Of a stretch of 64,000 nucleotides of DNA, positions 1 through 8,296 are shown piece by piece. Position 1 is the first letter of the stretch, and each line of letters opens with the position of its first letter. Made by a program: the position numbers and the translations under genes. The notes under the pieces are model-generated. The model was not told the DNA's origin and made no database searches. It saw only the letters and a program-made list of their open reading frames with translations. Source of the stretch: Elusimicrobiota bacterium (GTDB lineage Bacteria > Elusimicrobiota > Elusimicrobia > FEN-1173 > JAKLIF01); the NCBI GenBank assembly GCA_022709755.1, contig JAKLIF010000002.1, positions 341,740-405,739 of the forward strand, written 5' to 3'.

Positions 1-431
1 ACAAAGAGGGGTTGCAGGAACAGATCCCCCTGGCTCGAATGAAACCCGCCTCGAAGACGACCCACCTGTATGTGATGGCGATGGCTTATGGAAACAGATA
101 TCTGATGGTGAAACGGGGAAGCGGCGGACTATACGGGGGATTGTGGGAATTTCCGACCATCGAACTGGCGTCGCCTTGCTCGGGGGAATGGTTAAAGGCG
201 AAAATGAATGGGCAGTGGAAGATCAAACCCGAGAAATATTCGACCGGCCGGGCGTTCCGGCACGTTTTGTCCCATAAACGATACGTCGTCCACCCCTGTC
301 AGGGCCGGATCGGGAACAAAACGGGTATCCGATTGGGCGGTTCGTGGGTTTTGCGGGAGAGGATCAGGACGATGGCGATCTCGACGTTGACTCGAAAGGT
401 GTTCGAGGGTTTCCTGCAAAGGCCGATCTAG
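1..431 (+). CDS. mutY: A/G-specific adenine glycosylase MutY, C-terminal part (partial)
   Basis: The frame is open from the left window edge, so only the C-terminal NUDIX-like domain is present. MutY removes adenine mispaired with 8-oxoguanine; the C-terminal domain recognises the oxidised guanine. The visible part has the domain's typical run with MVKR, GLYGGLWEFP and a late HVLSHKRY segment. The catalytic HhH domain and 4Fe-4S cluster would lie upstream and are not seen. The stop codon lies inside the palindrome CTAG (428-431), which also supplies the stop of the convergent kinase gene, so the two genes overlap tail to tail by 4 bp. A stand-alone NUDIX hydrolase is possible, but the GLWEFP context favours MutY. 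Confidence 0.8.
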   Translation, partial: KEGLQEQIPLARMKPASKTTHLYVMAMAYGNRYLMVKRGSGGLYGGLWEFPTIELASPCSGEWLKAKMNGQWKIKPEKYSTGRAFRHVLSHKRYVVHPCQGRIGNKTGIRLGGSWVLRERIRTMAISTLTRKVFEGFLQRPI

Positions 432-2320
432 TTTTTGGGCTGTTCCGCCGGAGGCTGGTCTTTCGTGATGGGGATCGTGAACCAGAATTGGGCCCCCTGG
501 TTTTTTCCCGCGGAGTGAACGCCGATCTGCCCTCCGTGGGCCTGCACGATCTCCTTGGTGATGTTCAACCCCAGTCCGATTCCTTCCCTCTTGCTGGCAT
601 GTGATTCCACCTGATAGAACTGCTCGAAGATGTGGGGGAGGTCCCCGGGAGGGATCCCTTCTCCCGTATCGACGATCTCCATCCGGACGGCCTCGTCGAC
701 CACCGCGGCCTTGAGCGTCACCTTGCCGTCGGCCGGCGTATGCTTGAAGGCGTTGGTGAGGAGGTTGGTGAGCACCTGTTCCAGCCGGCGTTTGTCTCCC
801 AGGATCGTCGGAAAAGTGATGGCCGGAAGGTCGACGGCGAAATTGAGTTTGCGTGAGGCGGCAATGGGAGAGATGCGGTCTCTCACGCTCTCGATCAGGG
901 GAACCACCTCCATCGGGACCTTTTCGACACGCAGTTTGCCGGCATCGATGCTGACGAAGTCCATCAGGTCGTTGATGAGGTTGCCGAGGTGATCCGCTTC
1001 GTGCGCGATGATCCCGAGGAAATGTTTCATCTGTTCTTTCGGCAGCGAATCCTGCATGTTGATGACCTGGGCGTACCCCTTGATGGACGTGAGCGGCGTG
1101 CGGAGGTCATGGGTGACGATGGAGAGGAATTTTGTCTTCAGGTCGTTGAGCCGGTTGAGCTGGTAGTTGGCTTTCTGCAGGTCGGCGACCAGGGCTTTGA
1201 TCTCGAGGGCGAGCCGGCGTTTTTCAAGGCCCTTGTTCAACGAGCGTTTGAGATGGTTGGTGTCGACGGGTTTGATCAGATAGTCGTAAACGTCGGCCTG
1301 GATGGCTTTGACGGCCATGTCGAGCGAGGCGTGGGCGGTGATGAGGATGATGCTCAAGTCCTCGTCCATCTGCCGGAGTTCGCGCCCGAGTTGGAGGCCC
1401 GTCATGTCCCCGAGCTGGAAATCCACCAGGGCGATGTGATACTCCCCTTTCTTCATCCCCGCCAAGGCGGACGTCCCCGATGGATAGCCGTCGACCTTGT
1501 ACCCCTGTTCGGAGAGGATGTCCACCATGAAGTCAAGGAGATTGGGTTCATCGTCCACGACCATTATCTTCGAATTCTCCGGACTGGATGGGTCAAGTCC
1601 CTGGACGGTGTCTTTCATCTGGTCCAACAGGAACGGAATGCTGATGGGGTAGGGGAGGAAAGACCAGCCGTTGTTTCGCACGGCGTGCCGGGTGATGGTG
1701 TCCAGGGGCTGACTGTTGACGATGAGGATCCTCGACGCGGGGTATTGTTTGGCCAGGTCCCGCAGGAGGGCCGTCGTGGCGGTGTCCGGCTGGAGCGTGT
1801 GCACGATGAGGATCGCCTTCGGGTTCTTGGCGAAATACGCCGGGATTTCCGCCATCACTGGAATCCCCGTCATCTTGTGGTCTTTGAAGAAAGCCCCCAA
1901 TTCCTTGGTGGAGGCGTGCTCGGCGGCTTCCGGCGTCTGATGGAAGGCCAGAGGCGTGTCTTTGATGTCGTCGAAAAGATAGGTGAATTCGGTCCAGGGA
2001 AGGGGGTGGAAGATCATGGCCCAGCCGGGCTGGGTCTTCAGGAGCCGGAGTTGTTCTTCCTGGGTTTTTCCGGAGAGGAAGACGGTGAAGATGGTCGGAT
2101 GTCTCAGCTTGATGTCACTGACCAGGTCCCACAATTGGTTTCCCGCCAGATCAATGTCCACCACCACTCCGTGAAAAGGGAAGCGCTGGGCCAGGGAGGA
2201 GAAGCGCTCGACGTCGGAGGCCAGCGTGATCGTGAAATGCTGTGCGAACGGGGTGTCATAGATGCGCTCTAGGACGTCGGAGCGCTCGCTGTATATGAGG
2301 AGATGTTGCGGTCTGGGCAT
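428..2320 (-). CDS. Hybrid sensor histidine kinase with N-terminal receiver-like domains
   Basis: Protein of 630 aa with no membrane segment, so a cytoplasmic kinase. Residues about 5-120 and 165-240 resemble degenerate receiver folds. Residues 251-367 are a complete receiver: acidic pair D256/D257, phospho-acceptor D300, T328 and K350. A short coiled coil leads to the HisKA box with H404 in VTHDLRTP, followed by HATPase_c with N519/N523, DTGEGIPP at 551 and GIGLGL near 580. The receiver precedes the kinase, so it may tune the kinase from the N-terminal side. It is divergently transcribed from a paralogue (2541-4175) across a 220-bp region whose two promoters share a -10 palindrome. The input signal is unknown. 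Confidence 0.85.
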   Translation of the reverse strand: MPRPQHLLIYSERSDVLERIYDTPFAQHFTITLASDVERFSSLAQRFPFHGVVVDIDLAGNQLWDLVSDIKLRHPTIFTVFLSGKTQEEQLRLLKTQPGWAMIFHPLPWTEFTYLFDDIKDTPLAFHQTPEAAEHASTKELGAFFKDHKMTGIPVMAEIPAYFAKNPKAILIVHTLQPDTATTALLRDLAKQYPASRILIVNSQPLDTITRHAVRNNGWSFLPYPISIPFLLDQMKDTVQGLDPSSPENSKIMVVDDEPNLLDFMVDILSEQGYKVDGYPSGTSALAGMKKGEYHIALVDFQLGDMTGLQLGRELRQMDEDLSIILITAHASLDMAVKAIQADVYDYLIKPVDTNHLKRSLNKGLEKRRLALEIKALVADLQKANYQLNRLNDLKTKFLSIVTHDLRTPLTSIKGYAQVINMQDSLPKEQMKHFLGIIAHEADHLGNLINDLMDFVSIDAGKLRVEKVPMEVVPLIESVRDRISPIAASRKLNFAVDLPAITFPTILGDKRRLEQVLTNLLTNAFKHTPADGKVTLKAAVVDEAVRMEIVDTGEGIPPGDLPHIFEQFYQVESHASKREGIGLGLNITKEIVQAHGGQIGVHSAGKNQGAQFWFTIPITKDQPPAEQPKN

Positions 2321-2325
2321 ACGTC

Positions 2326-2354
2326 TTGACGGAAAAGTGTTTGGCTAGTATACT
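2326..2354 (+). promoter_or_regulatory. Sigma70-type promoter for the rightward kinase-ftsH operon
   Basis: TTGACG (2326-2331), 17-bp spacer, TATACT (2349-2354). Both boxes are near consensus at ideal spacing. Transcription would start near 2361, giving a leader of about 180 nt before the 2541 gene. No clear hairpin or riboswitch was recognised in that leader. Confidence 0.6.
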
Positions 2355-2375
2355 GTATTTATATCGAAAAAACAA
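2347..2375 (-). promoter_or_regulatory. Promoter for the leftward kinase, sharing its -10 with the rightward promoter
   Basis: On the minus strand, TTGTTT (2375-2370), 17-bp spacer, TATACT (2352-2347). The -10 uses the same AGTATACT palindrome (2347-2354) as the plus-strand promoter, so polymerase could occupy only one at a time. Confidence 0.5.
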
Positions 2376-2540
2376 CGTGTTGTCGAAATGAATATCGCGA
2401 ACCAGTCGCAACGCTGAATCCCTGTTTTCCTTCCAAAAATGGTTTCAGATGAGACGCTACCCTGACAGCGACAGCACCAGAAAAGTGAAATCTTGTCGAA
2501 GGACCGAGCGCCGCACCGACCTGGCGCCGGGAGGGGTTGA

Positions 2541-4175
2541 ATGGTGAAAGATAAGTCCAACCAGATGCAGTTCTCTTTTCCGAATCCCGACGCGTCAGAT
2601 ACCGGCGAAGAGAGATATCTCTCGAAAATATCCTCCTTCCGGGTGCTCCTGTACGGACGGTATAAGGAGCAGGGCGAATCACTCGGTCGTTCCCTGAAAG
2701 CATTCGGCTGTCAGGTCGAATTCTGTGACCGGGAAAGTTCACTTCTCCAGAACCTCCAGACGGGGGAATGGGATGTTCTCATCCATGAGATCGACCCCAC
2801 CGACACGCCCAAGGCCGATTTTTTTTCGCGATTAAAGCCGCTGGTTCCGCGCATGCGGGTGATCCTCCTGGCCGAGAAGGAACAAGTCCCTCCCGTCTGG
2901 CAACCGTTCGCTCTGGAGAAGTTCGTCCACATCTTCTATAAACCCGTTTCGGCCGACGATCTGTTCCGTGACCTGCAGACCCATCCGCCGGGAAGGAAAT
3001 GGGAGGAAGTCGGGGAGGAAGCGAGCCTTCTGGTGGTGGATTCCAACTCCGGTTTTTGCGAGACGTTCCTGGACTTCCTGCTTCTGGAGGGCCATTGGGC
3101 CCGCGCCGTCCGCAACGGGCAGGAGGCCCTGGCTGAAGCGCGCCGGCAGTTCTACCACGTGGCCTTGGTGGACGCGCTCATCCCCGATATGATCGTGTGG
3201 AACCTCGCCGCCGAACTCCATGCCATCCATCCCGATATCGTCGTGATCGTCTTGGCGGACCACGCCTCCTTGGATATGGTGTTGAAGGCCATGCGCGCCG
3301 ATGTCTACGATTACTTGCTCAAACCACTGGACCCGCTCTCGTTCCGGAGGACTCTGGGAAAAGCCCTGGAGAAACAGAGATTGGGTCTCCAGGTGAAGGC
3401 GCTCTTGGAGGGACTCAAGAAAGCGAATCAGGACCTGCTCCGGCTCAACGACCTCAAATCGAAGTTCCTGCGGATCGTCACCCACGACCTGCGCACGCCC
3501 CTGACGGCGGTGAAGGGATATGCCAACGCCCTGGAGAGCGGGATCATCCCGCCGGAACAGTACGCCCGTTGCTTCAAGACCATGTCGAAGGAAAGCGACC
3601 AATTGGAGCACCTGATCTCCGATTTGACCGATTTCGTCAGCATCGAGGCCGGGAAGATCCGGCTGAACAGGGTGCCGATGGACCCGCGCGACGTGTTCCA
3701 GGCGGTGATCGAGCGCTTCCAGTCGACCGCCGAACGACAGAAGATCAAACTTCAGAGCGAGGGGTTGGAAACAACGGGGTCCGTGTTCGAGTCCGAGAGG
3801 ATGGTCCTGGCGGATGCCAACAGGCTCGATCAGGTATTGAGTAATCTCGTCGGGAATGCTATTAAACATACACCGGCCGAGGGCTCCATCCGGGTCGGTT
3901 TCCGATACACCGACACCGAGTTGGAGGTTTCCGTCCGGGACACGGGAGAAGGGCTTCCCCCCGAGTTCACGGAACGGGTGTTCGATGAGTTTTTCCAGTT
4001 GGAATCTTCCTCCGGCAAGAGGGAGGGGTTGGGATTGGGGTTGGCCATTTCCCGCGAGATCGTTCATCGGCACGGCGGGCGCATGGGGGCTGACAGCGAG
4101 GGGGTTGGAAAGGGATCCGTATTCTGGTTCACCCTTCCCCTCATGAAGAAGAAGCCGGACGGAGAAACGGCTTAA
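2541..4175 (+). CDS. Hybrid sensor histidine kinase, paralogue of the 428-2320 kinase
   Basis: Protein of 544 aa, soluble. Residues about 34-145 are a receiver-like domain without clear catalytic residues. Residues 162-278 are a second receiver with D211 and K261 kept, but the acidic pair has become D167-S168 and the conserved Thr is A239, so phosphorylation may be weak or lost. HisKA has H315 in VTHDLRTP; HATPase_c motifs (N box, DTGEGLPP, GLGLGL) are intact. The segment LNDLK-KFL-IVTHDLRTPLT is nearly identical to its divergent neighbour, which indicates gene duplication. ATG 2541 follows a GAGGGG ribosome site. ftsH-like begins 19 bp downstream, so they probably share a transcript. Confidence 0.85.
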   Translation: MVKDKSNQMQFSFPNPDASDTGEERYLSKISSFRVLLYGRYKEQGESLGRSLKAFGCQVEFCDRESSLLQNLQTGEWDVLIHEIDPTDTPKADFFSRLKPLVPRMRVILLAEKEQVPPVWQPFALEKFVHIFYKPVSADDLFRDLQTHPPGRKWEEVGEEASLLVVDSNSGFCETFLDFLLLEGHWARAVRNGQEALAEARRQFYHVALVDALIPDMIVWNLAAELHAIHPDIVVIVLADHASLDMVLKAMRADVYDYLLKPLDPLSFRRTLGKALEKQRLGLQVKALLEGLKKANQDLLRLNDLKSKFLRIVTHDLRTPLTAVKGYANALESGIIPPEQYARCFKTMSKESDQLEHLISDLTDFVSIEAGKIRLNRVPMDPRDVFQAVIERFQSTAERQKIKLQSEGLETTGSVFESERMVLADANRLDQVLSNLVGNAIKHTPAEGSIRVGFRYTDTELEVSVRDTGEGLPPEFTERVFDEFFQLESSSGKREGLGLGLAISREIVHRHGGRMGADSEGVGKGSVFWFTLPLMKKKPDGETA

Positions 4176-4194
4176 CTCAAGAGAGAGGACATCG

Positions 4195-5907
4195 ATGCGA
4201 AAAATCAAAATATTTTTCATCAACCATTGGGTCAAGATCACCGTCATCACGCTGTTGATCCTGCTGATCATCCTGACGTGGGTCGGGTTGGCATCGCTGG
4301 AATCGTTCTATCGAAACCTGACTCTCTCCACCATCCCTCTTCAGCTTCTCCTCACGGGGCTCAACGCGGCGGTGTTCGTCTATCTGTATATGGCCGTGAT
4401 GCAGGGCGGCTTCGGAAAACTGAAGAAGGGCGCGCAGATCAAACTGGAAGACGTGCACGTCTCGTTCAAGGATTGCATCGGGCTGGAGAACGCCAAGAAA
4501 GAGGCCATGGAAGTGGTGCAGCTTCTCAGCGACCGGGCCCGTCTCAAGAAGATCGGCGGAAAGATCATCAAAGGTCTTCTCATGGTGGGTCCTCCCGGTT
4601 GCGGAAAAACCATGTTGGCCAAGGCCATCTCCACGGAGGCGGGCATCCCGTTCATCTCCATGGCGGGGAGCGAATTCGTCGAGGTGTTCGTCGGCGTGGG
4701 CGCCAGCCGTGTCCGCAAGTTGTTCAGCAAGGCGCGGCAATTGGCGTATGCTCACGGCGCCTGCATCATCTTCATCGATGAGTTGGATGTCATCGGACGC
4801 GGTCGGTCTTTCAATGCGTTCGGCGGGGGGGAAGAAACCAACAGCACCCAGAACCAGCTCCTGGTGGAGATGGACGGTCTGGGCGCCAAAGAGGAAAACG
4901 TTGTCGTGATCGGCGCCACCAACGCCGGCGAAGAAGTGCTCGACAAAGCATTGCTGCGTCCGGGACGGTTCGACAGGAAGATCTATATCGACAAGCCGAA
5001 CCTGAAGGAACGGGAGGACCTGTTCCGTTATTACATGAAGAAGGTTCAATTTGATCCGAACATCGATTTCCCGCGTTTGGCCCGGAAGACGGTCCAGAAG
5101 AGTCCGGCCGATATCATGAATATCGTCAAGGAATCGGCGTTGATCGCCACGCGGAACAAGCGGGACCGGGTGGAATACCATGACCTCTCGGAGGCCATTG
5201 AGCGCATCGACCTGGGCGTGGCGCATATCCTGACCATGTCTCTGCATGAACGAGAAGCGGTGGCGTATCACGAGACGGGCCATCTGATCTCCCTCTATCA
5301 TCTGCATCCCACGGACGACGTGTTTAAGGCATCCATCATCTCTCGAGGCGGCGCGTTGGGGGTGGTTCATCACACCCCGCGCGAAGAGCTCTACACGGCG
5401 GACCGGAACAAACTCCTGGCGGACATCCAGGTGGCGCTGAGCGGTTATGTGGCCGAAAAGATTAAATATGGGGTCACCTCCAGCGGGGTCTCATCGGATT
5501 TTCAGAAAGCCATGCGACTGGCCCATGCCATGGTCTGGCGGCTCGGGATGGGAGGGGACGGCATCCTCGGGGATTACACGGCGTTGGCCGAACACGAGCT
5601 GTCCGAGAGCATGAAGCAGAAACTGACGGATCAGGTGCAATCCATCCTGAGCGGTGCCGCCCGGGACGTCGAGGATTTATTAAAGAAGGAATGGACTTTG
5701 GTGGATCGTTTCGCCAAAGAACTGTTGGAGCGAAATGAGCTGGAATATGACGACATCAACGCCATCTTCGCCGAATATGGGAAGGCGAGAAGCCCCGTGT
5801 TGCCCGCCTCCGCGGGATCGGCGCCGGCCGCTGTGGAACCGGCTCCGATCAACACGATCCCCCCTGCCGGCGTTCCTGGCGATCACACTCCTCCTACCGT
5901 CTCTTAG
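4195..5907 (+). CDS. ftsH: FtsH-family ATP-dependent zinc metalloprotease with short periplasmic loop
   Basis: Protein of 570 aa. It has two N-terminal membrane segments (about 14-35 and 47-66), Walker A GPPGCGKT (132-139), Walker B IIFIDELD (191-198), a second region of homology ending in RPGRFDR, the zinc motif HETGH (359-363) and third ligand D435. This is the membrane AAA+ protease that extracts and degrades membrane and regulatory proteins. The loop between the membrane segments is only about 10 residues, whereas typical FtsH has a periplasmic domain of roughly 70. It may therefore be a specialised paralogue rather than housekeeping FtsH. The C-terminal 45 residues are Ala/Pro-rich. A good AGAGAGGA site precedes ATG 4195. 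The lipoprotein gene starts inside its 3' end. Confidence 0.88.
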   Translation: MRKIKIFFINHWVKITVITLLILLIILTWVGLASLESFYRNLTLSTIPLQLLLTGLNAAVFVYLYMAVMQGGFGKLKKGAQIKLEDVHVSFKDCIGLENAKKEAMEVVQLLSDRARLKKIGGKIIKGLLMVGPPGCGKTMLAKAISTEAGIPFISMAGSEFVEVFVGVGASRVRKLFSKARQLAYAHGACIIFIDELDVIGRGRSFNAFGGGEETNSTQNQLLVEMDGLGAKEENVVVIGATNAGEEVLDKALLRPGRFDRKIYIDKPNLKEREDLFRYYMKKVQFDPNIDFPRLARKTVQKSPADIMNIVKESALIATRNKRDRVEYHDLSEAIERIDLGVAHILTMSLHEREAVAYHETGHLISLYHLHPTDDVFKASIISRGGALGVVHHTPREELYTADRNKLLADIQVALSGYVAEKIKYGVTSSGVSSDFQKAMRLAHAMVWRLGMGGDGILGDYTALAEHELSESMKQKLTDQVQSILSGAARDVEDLLKKEWTLVDRFAKELLERNELEYDDINAIFAEYGKARSPVLPASAGSAPAAVEPAPINTIPPAGVPGDHTPPTVS

Positions 5908-6694
5908 CGGCTGCGCGAAGAGCGTCACGTACTCCAAAACGCACGTCACGGAGTCCGTGAAGGAACTGTGCCGGCGGGATTATCAGATGGACGTGGACAC
6001 CCGCTTGGTCGGCAAGACGCTCTACGTGGGCACGGTGCTGGACGGTTTGGTGGGGCAGGATTTGAGCCTGCGGATGGAGATGCTCAACAAACTGGAGGGC
6101 GCGATGTTGAACTCCGTGCGCGTGGCTCTCTCCACCGACGCGGAACTGAATTTTCTGGTGCTGAAGGCCCGCGACTCGCGCTTGGGGGTCAGCATGACGC
6201 TCATCCGCTATTTTCCGGACGTGAAAAGTCTGCTATATTACCGGATATCGCGGTCCGATTCCGAAGATCGACTGGTTTTTGAAACAATCAACTCCGCGGA
6301 GCAGGAATCACCGGATTCGTGGAAAGACATCACGATGACCGAATTCTACGCCCGTCTGGCGGCCTCCCGGATGGGCCGCCTCCTGTCGTCCAATCCGTTG
6401 GTCGGTGTGTTCCTTCAGATCCACCGCGTGCGGGGGGATTTCGGGACGGACGGGGTGATGTATCTCACCGTGGATAAATACACCAGCGCCCCCTCGAGCC
6501 ATCTGCTCACGGATGAAATACTGAAGACGGCCGTGGTGGACATCGTCAGCGACATCATCGGGAAATATGGCGCCAAGGATATCATCACCGCCGTCACGGT
6601 CAAGGACGAGACCGGGAAGATTTTATTGACCCTGAAAGAAAATGAGCTCATCAAAAGCGCAGAACAGCGGAAAAACACAAAACACCTCGGATGA
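5777..6694 (+). CDS. Predicted lipoprotein of unknown function
   Basis: About 305 aa. An arginine-rich start leads to a hydrophobic stretch ending in a lipobox-like LSGC, so the mature protein would begin at that Cys on a membrane. The remainder is soluble, mixed alpha/beta and not recognised. The N-terminus is uncertain: ATG 5777 gives about 44 residues before the Cys, long for a signal peptide, and no ATG or GTG lies closer. The start therefore overlaps ftsH by some 130 bp in another frame. The 3' end overlaps the next gene by 53 bp, so translation in this operon is tightly packed. It may be a substrate or partner of the neighbouring protease (inference from position only). Confidence 0.6.
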   Translation: MGRREAPCCPPPRDRRRPLWNRLRSTRSPLPAFLAITLLLPSLSGCAKSVTYSKTHVTESVKELCRRDYQMDVDTRLVGKTLYVGTVLDGLVGQDLSLRMEMLNKLEGAMLNSVRVALSTDAELNFLVLKARDSRLGVSMTLIRYFPDVKSLLYYRISRSDSEDRLVFETINSAEQESPDSWKDITMTEFYARLAASRMGRLLSSNPLVGVFLQIHRVRGDFGTDGVMYLTVDKYTSAPSSHLLTDEILKTAVVDIVSDIIGKYGAKDIITAVTVKDETGKILLTLKENELIKSAEQRKNTKHLG

Positions 6695-7583
6695 GAAACT
6701 GTATCCGTTGATGCCCCCGCCGGGAGCCCCGCTCATCGGCGTGGTGTTGCGTCCCGGGACGTGGTCCATCTACGGGTTCTGGAAGGAAGCACTGCAGGGA
6801 GTCCAGCGCGTTGCGTTCTCGAGGGGCTATGGCTTGGTGGTGATCAACCCCGCCCCGACGTCGGACCTCGAGGATAAATACTACCTGGATTCCCTCCCGG
6901 GCATCCTGTCGGGTTTGCTGTTGATGGCCCCCGAGATCAAACCCGACCTCTTGAACGCCCTCGCCGACAAGGAGATGCCCAGTGTGGTTTTGTTCCGTCG
7001 TTTTGAAAGATTGAGTTATGTGGAAGTCGATAACGAGGGCGGCGCCCGGATGGCGGTGGAACATCTCATCCAGCTCGGTCATCAACGGATCGCGTTCCTG
7101 AACGGCCCGCCGGATTCTTCCGACGCGAAAGACCGGATGGCCGGCTATGTGACGGCCTTGAAGAAGAATAATATCCCCTACCGGGAAGATTATATTCTGG
7201 CCGCGGATTTTGAGCAGGCCAAGGCCTACCGGGCCATGCAGGAGCTCTTGAAGAGGAATCCTCCCCCCACGGCTGTCTTCGCCGCGAATGATTATATGGC
7301 CCTGGGAGCCATCTCGGCCATCCAGGATGAAGGGCTTTCCGTCCCTGGGCACGTGGCCGTGGTCGGCTTTGATGATCTCGAACTTCCGAACCTCACATTC
7401 CGTCTTCCTCCGCTCACCACGGTCCGACAACCCGTTTATGAGATCGCCAAGGAAGGCACGGAACTCCTCATCCTTCTGATGGAGGGGCGCATCCAGGAAA
7501 ACAGGCAAAAAGTGTTTCCCAGCCAATTGATCGTGCGTTCGACCAGCGGATCCTATATACAAGAAACAAAATCGACCCCCTGA
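6642..7583 (+). CDS. LacI/PBP1-type ligand-binding domain protein lacking the HTH
   Basis: Protein of 313 aa. From about residue 30 to 300 it follows the C-terminal sensor fold of LacI/GalR regulators (IGVVLRPG, VEVDNEGGARMAVEHL, LGHQRIAFLNGP, AVFAANDYMALGA, VAVVGFDD, PLTTVRQP). The N-terminal helix-turn-helix and hinge that bind DNA are absent, and the first 30 residues are low-complexity. There is no signal peptide, so it is not an obvious periplasmic binding protein. It may act as a cytoplasmic ligand sensor for the adjacent kinase/protease operon (inference). ATG 6642 lies within the 3' end of the lipoprotein gene. Confidence 0.8.
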   Translation: MSSSKAQNSGKTQNTSDEKLYPLMPPPGAPLIGVVLRPGTWSIYGFWKEALQGVQRVAFSRGYGLVVINPAPTSDLEDKYYLDSLPGILSGLLLMAPEIKPDLLNALADKEMPSVVLFRRFERLSYVEVDNEGGARMAVEHLIQLGHQRIAFLNGPPDSSDAKDRMAGYVTALKKNNIPYREDYILAADFEQAKAYRAMQELLKRNPPPTAVFAANDYMALGAISAIQDEGLSVPGHVAVVGFDDLELPNLTFRLPPLTTVRQPVYEIAKEGTELLILLMEGRIQENRQKVFPSQLIVRSTSGSYIQETKSTP

Positions 7584-7605
7584 TCACCCGTTCCGTCCGA
7601 GAGCG

Positions 7606-8031
7606 ATGGTCCTAGCCCGAAAACAATATTCCTTCCACGATCTGGTCCGGCTCATGGGACGCTTGCGCGGACAGAGGGGCTGTCCTTGGGACCGGAAACA
7701 GACCCATCGTTCCCTCCTGAAATATCTTCGCGAAGAATCCGCCGAGGTCGCTCAAGCCGTCCGGCGCGGAGATCACCGGAATCTTCAGGAGGAGTTGGGA
7801 GATCTCCTCCTTCAGGTCGTTTTCCACGCCCAATTGGCCCAAGAACGGCGACGCTTCGACATCGGCGATGTCGTCGACGGCATCTGCCGGAAATTGGTCC
7901 GCCGCCATCCACACGTCTTTGGGTCGCATCGGTTACGCACGGCGCAAGAGGTCGTCGTTCTCTGGGATGACTTGAAGCGCCGGGAGAAGGAAGCAGCCGA
8001 CAAAAAACGAAGGAGGAATCGTCATGTCTGA
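7606..8031 (+). CDS. mazG: MazG-family nucleoside triphosphate pyrophosphohydrolase
   Basis: Protein of 141 aa with one MazG domain. It has the typical GCPWDRKQTH, LREESAEV and LQEELGDLLLQVVFHAQLA segments, whose Glu/Asp residues hold the Mg ions. It hydrolyses (d)NTPs to NMP and pyrophosphate and cleans non-canonical nucleotides. E. coli MazG has two such domains; this short version corresponds to the N-terminal one. The 3' end overlaps the histone-fold gene by 8 bp, so the two are likely translationally coupled. Confidence 0.88.
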   Translation: MVLARKQYSFHDLVRLMGRLRGQRGCPWDRKQTHRSLLKYLREESAEVAQAVRRGDHRNLQEELGDLLLQVVFHAQLAQERRRFDIGDVVDGICRKLVRRHPHVFGSHRLRTAQEVVVLWDDLKRREKEAADKKRRRNRHV

Positions 8032-8233
8032 ATGTAAATGCAAATGGACGAGTGAGTTCATCGTCAAATCCAAGGTGAAGGAGGTCCTTTCGAAAAAAGG
8101 GTTCAATTCCTCCGCGTGCGTGATCGACGCGCTCAATTGCGTGGTGGGATGGTATCTCGATCAGGCCGCGGGCCGCGCCAAGGAGAACGGTCGGAAGACC
8201 GTGAGGGGATACGATATCTATATCTGCAAATAG
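8024..8233 (+). CDS. Small bacterial histone-fold protein
   Basis: Protein of 69 aa. The stretch from KSKVKEVL through a long central helix (VIDALNCVVGWYLDQAAGRAK) to NGRKTVRGYDI matches the single histone-fold pattern of archaeal histones and of bacterial histones such as Bdellovibrio Bd0055, in particular the AxRAKxNGRKTVxxxDI ending. It probably binds DNA as a dimer or higher assembly. The N-terminus carries a CKC motif of unknown use. The start is secure: an AAGGAGG ribosome site precedes ATG 8024, suggesting high expression. It overlaps mazG. Confidence 0.82.
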   Translation: MSECKCKWTSEFIVKSKVKEVLSKKGFNSSACVIDALNCVVGWYLDQAAGRAKENGRKTVRGYDIYICK

Positions 8234-8248
8234 ATGCGGAAGGAAGGT

Positions 8249-8279
8249 GGCTCGCCTCCTGAATGACCGGGGGCGAGCC
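8249..8279 (+). terminator. Hairpin after the histone-fold gene
   Basis: Perfect 8-bp stem GGCTCGCC / GGCGAGCC with a 15-nt loop, 15 nt after the stop. It lacks a U-tract (G-rich instead), so it may act as an mRNA stabiliser or a weak or factor-dependent terminator before marC. Confidence 0.4.
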
Positions 8280-8296
8280 GGGGGGTTGTGATCACC

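Noticed and set aside
989-2272. 427-codon open frame antisense to the first kinase
   Set aside because: It mirrors the kinase in another frame, contains no recognisable motif and arises from GC-rich codon use; the sense strand has full kinase motifs.
2832-4271. 479-codon minus-strand frame opposite the second kinase
   Set aside because: No motif, no ribosome site; the opposite strand is a complete kinase.
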